DNA from: an uncultured Prevotellaceae bacterium
GTDB lineage: Bacteria; Bacteroidota; Bacteroidia; Bacteroidales; Muribaculaceae
Direction: 5' to 3'
NCBI GenBank assembly: GCA_900556245.1
Contig: USOC01000004.1
Location: forward strand, 1-15,474
Length of the DNA stretch: 15,474 nt
How positions within the stretch are numbered: the stretch's first letter is position 1; each line of letters begins with the position of its first letter. Positions 6,967 to 13,462 of the stretch are shown piece by piece. Position numbers and translations under genes: made by a program. The notes below the pieces were generated by a model. That model saw nothing but the letters and a program-made list of their open reading frames with translations, searched no databases and had not been told where the DNA came from.

Positions 6967-7419
6967 CTATTCTTTGAGTTTGGAATCGATGATGATTGTC
7001 ACCGGGCCGTCGTTGACAAGCGCGACCTGCATGTCCGCTCCAAATTCGCCTTCTCCGCACGACTTCGGAAGTGCAGCATTGAGCGAGTCGATGAACGCAC
7101 GGTAAAGCGGCACGGCGTGCTCAGGACGGGCTGCACGGATATACGACGGACGGTTTCCCTTCCGCGTGGAAGCGTGAAGCGTGAACTGGCTGACGACAAG
7201 AATTTCTCCTCTGATATCGATAACCGAACGGTTCATCACACCGTTTTCGTCATCAAAAATACGCAGGGCAAGCGTCTTTTTGACAAGCCACTCGACATCG
7301 TCCTCCGAGTCGTCGTGTTCGACTCCGACCAGTATCATCAGACCTTTCCCGATGGAGGCCTTTTCGCGGTTGCCGATTGCAACCGATGCTTGCGTCACTC
7401 GCTGAATAACAATCCTCAT
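6967..7419 (-). CDS. dtd: D-aminoacyl-tRNA deacylase
   Basis: Cytoplasmic homodimer that hydrolyses D-amino acids (for example D-Tyr) from mischarged tRNA, and also Gly-tRNA-Ala. The 150-aa length is typical. The catalytic motif SQFTL is at residues 77-81, and the Gly-Pro chirality motif is in NDGPVT (136-141, Gly138-Pro139). The N-terminus MRIVIQRVTQASV is the family signature and fixes the ATG start at 7419. First gene of the operon with the pyrophosphohydrolase and deoC, with a promoter match just upstream. Confidence 0.96.
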   Translation of the reverse strand: MRIVIQRVTQASVAIGNREKASIGKGLMILVGVEHDDSEDDVEWLVKKTLALRIFDDENGVMNRSVIDIRGEILVVSQFTLHASTRKGNRPSYIRAARPEHAVPLYRAFIDSLNAALPKSCGEGEFGADMQVALVNDGPVTIIIDSKLKE

Positions 7420-7449
7420 CTTGCTTCAAGATTTTTCTCTATAGAACCA

Positions 7450-7482
7450 CAAATTTAGCGAAAAAGTTGAAGTGTACGGCAA
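7450..7482 (-). promoter_or_regulatory. Promoter of the dtd operon
   Basis: On the minus strand TAAATTTG (7457-7450) is an exact TAnnTTTG -7 element; a TTG at 7482-7480 could serve as the -33 element, with a slightly long 22-nt spacer. Transcription would start about 25 nt before the dtd ATG. Confidence 0.55.
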
Positions 7483-7640
7483 TTTGCCCGAAATTTCCCG
7501 CCGAAACCACAGCTCTTTCATTTAAAGACGCTTTGAAAATTCAAAGTTCGTGGCAAACAGGCAAAACAAAATGTTTTGTGTTCATCCTGTCAAGGTCAGC
7601 TAATAGCCACAGCGACAAAGCCGATGCAATAAATACGGTC

Positions 7641-7697
7641 TGTCTCCCCCTGTTTGCGCAGCATATAGAGTACGGCTTTAGCCGGGTGGGGGTTAAA
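7641..7697. repeat. Interspersed intergenic repeat, copy B
   Basis: TGTCTCCCCCTGTTTGC (7641-7657) is the exact reverse complement of the 17-mer at 2308-2324. It is followed by GGCTTTAGCC (a short palindrome) and GGGTGGGGG, giving a CTCCCCC ... GGGGG frame like copy C. Confidence 0.65.
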
Positions 7698-7807
7698 TCA
7701 GGCAACCGACCAAAATGAAAATACATTCTTCCGGATTCCCGAATTATTCCAGAATTGAAAATGCAGGCGATGGCTGTAAGAAAACTTCCTTGTCCTGCGT
7801 TTTTGAA

Positions 7808-7866
7808 CCCTCGGCGCAAGCGCCACTCCCCCTATCCGCTGCGCAAGCTCCGCGTACAGGGGGAGA
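7808..7866. repeat. Interspersed intergenic repeat, copy C
   Basis: GGCGC-AA-GCGCC (7813-7824) is a perfect hairpin, followed by CTCCCCCT (7826-7833) and its reverse complement AGGGGGAG (7858-7865) with GC-rich sequence between. The order (C-rich start, small hairpin, CTCCCCC, second half, ACAGGGGGAG) parallels copies A and B. Confidence 0.6.
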
Positions 7867-8202
7867 AAAACGAGGAAGAGCCGTGCCGAAACCACTGCCC
7901 ATTCATTTAACCGCGCCAAACCTGCCTTTGAAAAAGCCGGCACTCAAAATCCGCTGAAATTCCGCAAATTTTGCGTACATTTGCAGACGGCGGGGAGAAA
8001 TCCGCCGGCGACAGTAGAAAAACTATTCCTGCAAACTGAAATCCTGGTAAAATTTCGACAGCACAACGGACATAGTGACAACTGCTTGTATCCGTATGAT
8101 TTTCACAAGAAAAACCATACAGGACAAGTGTGGCGGCAACGTATATTGTGTTGGGCTTTACCAGGGGCCTCAGTTTGATAAACTTTGTAACCACACTTTT
8201 TT

Positions 8203-8586
8203 ATGGGGAAATACAACAAAAACGTCCATATCGGCAATCTCATCCATGAACGGCTGCGACAACAGGGCATGAGCTATGCACGGCTCATCAACTGCGACCG
8301 CACGACGGTCTACAGCATCGTCCGCTCGAAAAGCATCGACATCGACCGGCTGATTCGCATCTCGGAGGCGCTCGACTACGACTTCATCAGCATCTACACG
8401 GACAACGCGGCAAGCGCAAAACGGACGCGGCTCCACATCGACCGTAAAGACCTCTGCCGCCTCTCGCAAATGGGGATTGAGGAAATCTCCATCGAAATCA
8501 TGCGGCTTCCCCAAACGGAAGCTGGCCGACCCCACAGAAACACTTCTGCCGAATCAGCCGACACGCCTGCCGAAGAATCAATCTAA
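8203..8586 (+). CDS. Small helix-turn-helix DNA-binding regulator
   Basis: 127 aa. Residues 8-65 (HIGNLIHERLRQQGMSYARL, then CDRTTVYSIVRSKSIDIDRL and IRISEALDYDFISIY) match a family of small XRE-like HTH proteins common in Bacteroidales, in which an IGxxIxexLxxQG helix is followed by NCDRTxxYxIxxxxSID (recognition helix) and LxRISxAL. Compared with the form I recall, the turn (usually WLARQIxCDR) looks shortened to YARLINCDR. Residues 66-103 are basic and may form an extra strand or helix; the C-terminal 25 residues are low-complexity. The stop overlaps the convergent lipoprotein stop by 3 nt (8583-8586). The target is unknown; the neighbouring lipoprotein gene is a candidate only by proximity. 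Confidence 0.75.
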   Translation: MGKYNKNVHIGNLIHERLRQQGMSYARLINCDRTTVYSIVRSKSIDIDRLIRISEALDYDFISIYTDNAASAKRTRLHIDRKDLCRLSQMGIEEISIEIMRLPQTEAGRPHRNTSAESADTPAEESI

Positions 8587-10688
8587 TACTCAAACCGCCG
8601 GATGGCGACTACTGCATTTTTGCCATCTTTAGTTGCCGTCCCAATATAGTTGCCGGAAAACCATGCTTCTGATTTCCACCACTCTGTTGATGTCCAACAT
8701 ACATAATCAACCCGTAATCCATCCATTTCATCCCTAGCCGGAATATGCCAACCGGAAACACCGCCGACATTCAGGGCTTCGACAGCCGCAAAGGCAGGAT
8801 ATAGCGTTTGCCAATTCGGCTGTGCTTTTACGACCTCCATATTTTCCCTGCCGTCATTAATTGATACAGCCCCTATCTCAACATACTCTAAAGACCATTC
8901 AAGAGCATCCGCCACTTTCCTGTATATTTTCCCTACGCCGCCTGAAAGATAAAAAACTTGCCCTTCGATACCGTTTTCGCTATAATTGTCTCCAACGGCA
9001 TATTTTGACTGGTGCACCTCAATGCAATCGCGACCGGCAATTGAGATTACCACAATTCTATCTACCGTCGATTCTGTGATACGCAGATTAAGCCGACTCC
9101 TGTCGGGTGTCAGCGTGACTGTCATCCAATCGGCAGAACAAGAGATGTCCTCCTGCGTAATTTCTGCCGGGAGAGAAATGCCGACAAACGTAATCAAGCC
9201 CGTTCTATCACTATAGAGAACAGGGCTATCCACCAAAATCTGCGGAAATGACTGACTAACCGATATTTTACCCAATTCTTCTTTGTTAGGCGATAAAACA
9301 GACACTTCCGCAGAGCGTCTCTCTACACCTGCATTTTGTTCAACTTTTACAATAATCGATTTGGAGGATTTGTCCAGTTGGGGTTTACACCATTTTTCTG
9401 TGGACGAAACGATAAAACCGGAAACATCATTTTTGGTGACAATGCCGACTTTCTCTTCCCCCTCTCTAAATCCAAAAGACAATTCATTCTTTTCCAAAGC
9501 AAAATCTATCCATCGCTGCCCGACCTTGAGTTCGGCTACGGATTCTCCGGCTGAATTGAGCAGGCTGACGAGCGTTTGCCGGTCGCTTTGTGAATCGTTG
9601 GCATCCACTTCAATCTTCAGCACAGAGGCTTTGGCGTCGAGCATGGCCCGACACCACTTGTCTTTGACGGAAACTGTCAGCTTGCTTAAATCGATACGAT
9701 CCGTTATGATTCCGACTTCCTGATTTGCGGCTCCTTGTCCCAGCGAAATTTCAGGGAGGCCAAAGCGAACGGATCCGGAGGATTGCCTAACTATGAATAA
9801 TTGTCTAAAAGCATCTTCTCCACCAACCCAAAAGCTTACATCACGATAAGATCCGCCAATATTCGGAGTGGCTTTAAGCCTCAGGCGATAGTTGTTCACC
9901 TTGCTTTCCACAGCCGTTTTCAGGACTTCCGCGGCAGGCTGTCCTCCGATATACTTAAGCCGGGAAAGCGACGCTTTGGGAGCCGTTTCAAGTCCGGCGA
10001 CAAGCCATTCCACATCATCTTGATCAAACTCGATTTTCAATTTCGCAAGTTCCAGATTGCTTTGAACCGGGAAGGACTCCTCCCCTCCTTCCGGAGAAAA
10101 CGACCAGTTATCACAACCCAAATCAATAAACGGCCTGCCGGTTCGCATCACTTTGATGTCAACCGATTTATTCTTGCCGTACGTCACTCTGACAATTCCT
10201 TCCGACGTTTCCCGCTCTGCAGGTTCCACCTGAATGAAAATAGCATCATTCAGAAATGAAACGCCCGTCGATGCCGGTCTTGCGTGAATCCAGGAAGCCG
10301 TTGATTCCACGGAAAACGCAATCACATTATCATTCAACACCTTGACAGATTCGCTACCTCCATCCTTGCCAAAAGAAAGGGAGGTTTTCTCCAGTTTCAA
10401 TTCTTCGTCAGGTCCATAGAACGGAGTCTGATATTTGACCGTATAGCCGATAATTCCGCCGCTTGTGTCTGTCATTGTTCCCGTGACATACAGGCGATAG
10501 AACGAATTTGAGTAAGGGACATACGCCACATAGCCGCATCCCGGCGTTACAGCCACGCTCGACGCCCATCCGGTCTTGGGAATACGCGTGACGTTTCCCA
10601 AGCCCTTGCATTGACCGACCGAGACAAATTGCACGTCGCCTTTCGACCAGCCGTGGAAATTGTAAGACTCGCTGATCGCTGATTTCAA
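8583..10688 (-). CDS. BACON-domain surface lipoprotein, main open frame (5' end frameshifted)
   Basis: The 701-codon frame is a large extracellular protein. Residues 1-92 (GWSKGDVQFVSVGQCKGLGN ... GYTVKYQTPF) resemble the N-terminal domain of Bacteroidales lipoproteins. Then come about five BACON-like Ig repeats: 98-182 (LEKTSLSFGKDGGSESV ... STASWI), 195-300, 308-391, 398-480 (LEKNELSFGF ... STEKWC) and 483-560. Residues 565-701 form a C-terminal module (VFYLSGGVGKIY ... SGWHIPARDEM ... CWTSTEWW) resembling DUF1566-type domains. BACON proteins are thought to bind glycans or mucin at the cell surface. The TTG at 10688 is only where this frame opens: the signal peptide lies in the fragment at 10684-10853, separated by two frame lesions. 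As it stands the intact product is probably not made. Confidence 0.78.
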   Translation of the reverse strand: MKSAISESYNFHGWSKGDVQFVSVGQCKGLGNVTRIPKTGWASSVAVTPGCGYVAYVPYSNSFYRLYVTGTMTDTSGGIIGYTVKYQTPFYGPDEELKLEKTSLSFGKDGGSESVKVLNDNVIAFSVESTASWIHARPASTGVSFLNDAIFIQVEPAERETSEGIVRVTYGKNKSVDIKVMRTGRPFIDLGCDNWSFSPEGGEESFPVQSNLELAKLKIEFDQDDVEWLVAGLETAPKASLSRLKYIGGQPAAEVLKTAVESKVNNYRLRLKATPNIGGSYRDVSFWVGGEDAFRQLFIVRQSSGSVRFGLPEISLGQGAANQEVGIITDRIDLSKLTVSVKDKWCRAMLDAKASVLKIEVDANDSQSDRQTLVSLLNSAGESVAELKVGQRWIDFALEKNELSFGFREGEEKVGIVTKNDVSGFIVSSTEKWCKPQLDKSSKSIIVKVEQNAGVERRSAEVSVLSPNKEELGKISVSQSFPQILVDSPVLYSDRTGLITFVGISLPAEITQEDISCSADWMTVTLTPDRSRLNLRITESTVDRIVVISIAGRDCIEVHQSKYAVGDNYSENGIEGQVFYLSGGVGKIYRKVADALEWSLEYVEIGAVSINDGRENMEVVKAQPNWQTLYPAFAAVEALNVGGVSGWHIPARDEMDGLRVDYVCWTSTEWWKSEAWFSGNYIGTATKDGKNAVVAIRRFEY

Positions 10689-10853
10689 TTATGCCGTCAA
10701 TCGAAGTCGCGTTGTCATAGCGCATCTTCAACGTGATTGTTCCCGCCGGATCGGGTACGGTTCAGGATTGTCGGGATTGGGTTCATCCTCTCCACAAGCC
10801 GCCAACACGCACAGCAAAGGCAGCATCAAAAGATAGAATAGTAGTTTTTTCAT
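10684..10853 (-). pseudogene. Detached lipoprotein signal peptide and N-terminus of the BACON protein
   Basis: From ATG 10853 the frame encodes a lipoprotein signal peptide (MKKLLFYLLM ... CVLAAC) with lipobox LAAC, then a GEDEPNPDNPEP linker, and stops at a TGA after EQSR. In the next frame, GTITLKMRYDNATSIDGIIE continues naturally and would join the main frame (ISESYNFHGW) if one copy of the 7-bp tandem repeat CGCTGAT (10670-10676, 10677-10683) were removed. The first shift is best explained by one lost base near 10750-10756 (CCCGATCC where CCCGGATCC would restore PYPDPAGT). Reconstructed length is about 755 aa. Confidence 0.7.
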
Positions 10854-11063
10854 TATGACAAATTTTTAGAATTAGCATTATCCATTTTCGGACAGATATG
10901 CAAATTTAAAAATTGTCATATCGAGATGCGCCGGCAATCTGTTGAACAAAACCAACAGAAGCGTGATGTTTTTCAACAGTATGCACCAAAATCAATATCA
11001 CAAATGAAAGCGATTCAGAATATTCAGCTGATTTTCAATTTATTACGCAACGCACAACATCAT
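10854..11063. other. Intergenic region between uvrC and the BACON gene
   Basis: No gene. It contains a minus-strand -7 motif TAAATTTG (10908-10901), suitable for the BACON lipoprotein, without a clear -33. That motif is bracketed by an inverted repeat TATGACAA (10854-10861) / TTGTCATA (10913-10920). CTGTTGAA (10939-10946) and TTCAACAG (10972-10979) form another inverted repeat, possibly a uvrC 3' structure, though it lies about 85 nt past the uvrC stop and lacks a U-tract. Confidence 0.45.
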
Positions 11064-12728
11064 CTAACCGTCTGATTTTTCAGTCCTTAGAGCTTCACAG
11101 ACAATTTTAGCCTTCGCCGGGCCGATGACTGCCGCAACGGTCTGCTCCTCGGCCTCGCGCAGACGCTTGAGGCTCTTGAAATGCGTCAGCAAGGCGGTGC
11201 GGGTCTTCTCCCCCACTCCCCTGATGGAGTCGAGTGCCGACACGGTCTGCCCGCGACTGCGGCGGTTGCGGTGATGAGTGATACCGAAACGGTGGGCCTC
11301 GTCGCGGAGCTGCTGGATGACGCGCAACGATTCGGAATTCTTGTCGATGTAGAGCGGCACGCTGTCGCTTGGAAAATAGATTTCCTCAAGTCGCTTGGCG
11401 ATGCCCACAAGCGCCACTTTGCCCCGGATTCCCAACTCGTCAAATACCTCGACGGCAGAGCTCAACTGCCCTTTTCCTCCATCGACCACTACCAGCTGCG
11501 GCAATGGCTGCCCTTCCTCAATCAGACGGCTGTAGCGACGCCCTACCACCTCGCGCATCGAGGCGAAATCCTTGAGCCGGAAATCTTTCTGCATGCGTGT
11601 CAACAAACGAATCGTGCGCTGTTCGGGATTGAGCTTCTCCGCATTGAGAATTCGGTCGTGCTTATATTGGCGTGCATTCTGCAGAGATATCTCCAGCAAC
11701 TTCTTTTTGTCGCCCCGCTGGGGTACGACAAACGTATAGTGCTCGGATTCAAAATCCGGAACAAACGGCACGACAATTTCGCGTGCAAGCACACCGAACT
11801 GCGCCTTTGCCTCGGCAATGGCATAGGAAAGCATTTCCTCCGGCGTTTCGTCGAGACGCTTGCGGTATTCAAACGTGACGCACTGCACGACTGACCCATG
11901 ACGGACATGCATATAATTGACATAGGCACAGTCGTCTCCCGGCTCATGGGAGAAAACGTCGATGTCCGACACCGTCGAACTGACAATAACCGACTTGGCC
12001 TTATACTTCTCAACAATCTGATATTTGCGTTTCAACTCGTGAGCCTCTTCAAATTTAAGATTCTCGGCGAGTTTGGTCATTTCCGTCAAAAGATGGTCGG
12101 AAATCTGCTGCGTGTCGCCACTGAGTATCTGCTTGACCTGGACGATATATTCGCCGTATTCCTCGGGAGAGACCAGTCCTTCACAACATCCGCGGCAATT
12201 GTGGATATGATAGTCGAGGCAGACTTTCACCCTGCCCTGCCCCACTGATTCGCGCGTCAGCGGATAACGGCAAGTGCGCAACGGAAAAAGCTCCTTCAGC
12301 AATTCAAGCATGGTGCGCGCTACAGATACGTTGGCATAAGGTCCATAGAACCGGCCGCCCTTCCTGGTCACGTTACGCGTCATGAAAACGCGCGGAAAAA
12401 GCTCGTTAGTGACACAAATCCAAGGATATGACTTGTCGTCCTTGAGCAGGATGTTGTAACGGGGCTGATATTCCTTAATCAGGCTGTTCTCCAGATGCAG
12501 CGCATCGTCCTCAGACCCAACCACCACATACCGCATATCCGCTATATTCCGGACGAGCACATTCGTCTTGACAGAATCGTGCACACGGTTGAAATAGGAC
12601 GAAACGCGCCGCTTGAGTTTCTTTGCCTTTCCCACATAGATTACCGTTCCGCTACGGTCGTAGTAGATGTAGCAACCGGGCAAATCCGGCAACAAGCTGA
12701 TTTTTTCCTTCAGAATATCGTTCATCAC
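11064..12728 (-). CDS. uvrC: Excinuclease ABC subunit C with an internal deletion in the nuclease domain
   Basis: Cytoplasmic UvrC makes both incisions in nucleotide excision repair with UvrB. Seen in 554 aa: GIY-YIG nuclease (CYIYYDRSGTVIYVGKAKKL, 19-38), a Cys cluster (Cys153, 170, 178, 181/182), the UvrB-binding UVR motif (MTKLAENLKFEEAHELKRK, 217-235), the C-terminal RNase H-like part with VVVDGGKGQL (Asp416) and RDEAHRFGITHHR (His479), and HhH repeats (SIRGVGEKTRTALLTHFKSL). Oddity: RMQKDFRLK (378-386) runs straight into DFASMREVV (387-395). In the family about 45 residues intervene, including the (V)HIECFDNSN segment with the first catalytic Asp of the DDH triad. The 554-aa length fits such an in-frame loss from about 600. 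3' incision may remain while 5' incision should fail. Fourth gene of the ybeY-mnmG-apt run. Confidence 0.93.
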   Translation of the reverse strand: MMNDILKEKISLLPDLPGCYIYYDRSGTVIYVGKAKKLKRRVSSYFNRVHDSVKTNVLVRNIADMRYVVVGSEDDALHLENSLIKEYQPRYNILLKDDKSYPWICVTNELFPRVFMTRNVTRKGGRFYGPYANVSVARTMLELLKELFPLRTCRYPLTRESVGQGRVKVCLDYHIHNCRGCCEGLVSPEEYGEYIVQVKQILSGDTQQISDHLLTEMTKLAENLKFEEAHELKRKYQIVEKYKAKSVIVSSTVSDIDVFSHEPGDDCAYVNYMHVRHGSVVQCVTFEYRKRLDETPEEMLSYAIAEAKAQFGVLAREIVVPFVPDFESEHYTFVVPQRGDKKKLLEISLQNARQYKHDRILNAEKLNPEQRTIRLLTRMQKDFRLKDFASMREVVGRRYSRLIEEGQPLPQLVVVDGGKGQLSSAVEVFDELGIRGKVALVGIAKRLEEIYFPSDSVPLYIDKNSESLRVIQQLRDEAHRFGITHHRNRRSRGQTVSALDSIRGVGEKTRTALLTHFKSLKRLREAEEQTVAAVIGPAKAKIVCEALRTEKSDG

Positions 12729-12793
12729 TCAATAAAAAACAACCGGCACGCCTCCGCTCACAAATGAGACAATGCCCACACTTCTGTAAGCGA

Positions 12794-12855
12794 TTTTGCC
12801 CTATATCAGAAAGGCTTCGGAATCTATCTCAACGCCGGACTGATGTAGGGCAAAA
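12794..12855 (-). promoter_or_regulatory. Long hairpin in the apt-uvrC gap
   Basis: TTTTGCCCTATATCAG (12794-12809) and CTGATGTAGGGCAAAA (12840-12855) are inverted repeats of 16 bp with one mismatch, around a 30-nt loop that is partly self-complementary. It sits in the 190-nt gap between apt and uvrC, where no gene is seen and no clear promoter was found. It could be an attenuator, terminator, RNA-processing site or protein-binding palindrome; there is no U-tract immediately after the stem. Confidence 0.55.
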
Positions 12856-12918
12856 GAAACGGCATGCAGTATTTTGGGCAATGTATATGGCAAACACTGC
12901 GCCAGTCGGAAAATAAAA

Positions 12919-13443
12919 TCAATAGACGATCAAAGAGTCCACCTCAACATCCGCCGGGAAAGCGTCACGACCTTTCAAGTCGGACAATTCCACAATAAAA
13001 CTGATATAGATTTTCTTCGGATTCATCGATTTCACCAGCTCATAGGCAGCGGCCATCGTTCCGCCGGTGGCCAACAAGTCATCATGAAGCACAACAACGT
13101 CGCCCGGTTCGATAGCATCCTTGTGGATTTCAATCGTATCGACGCCATACTCCTTGCTATAAGACTTGCTAATCGTGTCAGCAGGCAATTTTCCCGGCTT
13201 GCGAACAGGCACAAAACCCGCTTTCAATTCGCGAGCGAGCACCGCGCCACCGATAAAGCCGCGGGATTCGATTCCCACCACCTTTGTCACACCAAGACCT
13301 TCATATTTTGCCTTGAGCGCATCAGAAATAGCAGCAAGCGCATCTGCATCTTTAAAAGCAGTTGTCAGGTCTCTGAAGATGATTCCTTTCTGCGGGAAAT
13401 CGTAAATATCCCGAATCTTTTCCTTTACTTGTTCCAATTTCAT
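12919..13443 (-). CDS. apt: Adenine phosphoribosyltransferase
   Basis: Cytoplasmic purine-salvage enzyme converting adenine and PRPP to AMP and PPi. 174 aa, the normal size. The PRPP-binding signature is VVVLHDDLLATGGT (116-129), slightly unusual in having His where most homologues have Val or Ile just before the acidic pair. Also present are the N-terminal DFPQKGIIFRDLT (15-27), the IESRGFIGG loop (58-66) and the flexible-loop region RKPGKLP (81-87). It starts 19 nt after the mnmG stop and is very likely cotranscribed with it. No damage seen. Confidence 0.95.
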   Translation of the reverse strand: MKLEQVKEKIRDIYDFPQKGIIFRDLTTAFKDADALAAISDALKAKYEGLGVTKVVGIESRGFIGGAVLARELKAGFVPVRKPGKLPADTISKSYSKEYGVDTIEIHKDAIEPGDVVVLHDDLLATGGTMAAAYELVKSMNPKKIYISFIVELSDLKGRDAFPADVEVDSLIVY

Positions 13444-13462
13444 GTCTCTGTCTTTTATATTT

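Larger units (their letters stand above)
7483..8202. other. Repeat-rich non-coding region upstream of the HTH gene
   Basis: No gene supported over about 720 nt; open frames exist on both strands but none resembles a protein family. It contains tight hairpins at 7531-7546 (CTTTGA-aaat-TCAAAG) and 7562-7578 (CAAAACA-aaa-TGTTTTG). Further on are two copies of the interspersed repeat, and a CGGCGG (7988-7993) / CCGCCG (8002-8007) hairpin. A perfect -7 motif TACATTTG (7976-7983, + strand) lacks a good -33 partner but could start a leader of about 215 nt for the HTH gene. Confidence 0.5.

Noticed and set aside
7541..7819. Minus-strand 92-codon open frame across repeat copy B
   Set aside because: It reads through an interspersed repeat and hairpins; the translation has no domain character.
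7907..8194. Minus-strand 95-codon open frame upstream of the HTH gene
   Set aside because: It runs antisense to the likely leader of the HTH gene, and its translation looks like an artefact of the GC-rich hairpin.
10408..10731. Separate 107-aa gene on the minus strand
   Set aside because: Only its first ~20 codons (MKMRYDNATSIDGIIEIS) are meaningful; they are the displaced N-terminal part of the BACON lipoprotein, and the rest is out-of-frame sequence.
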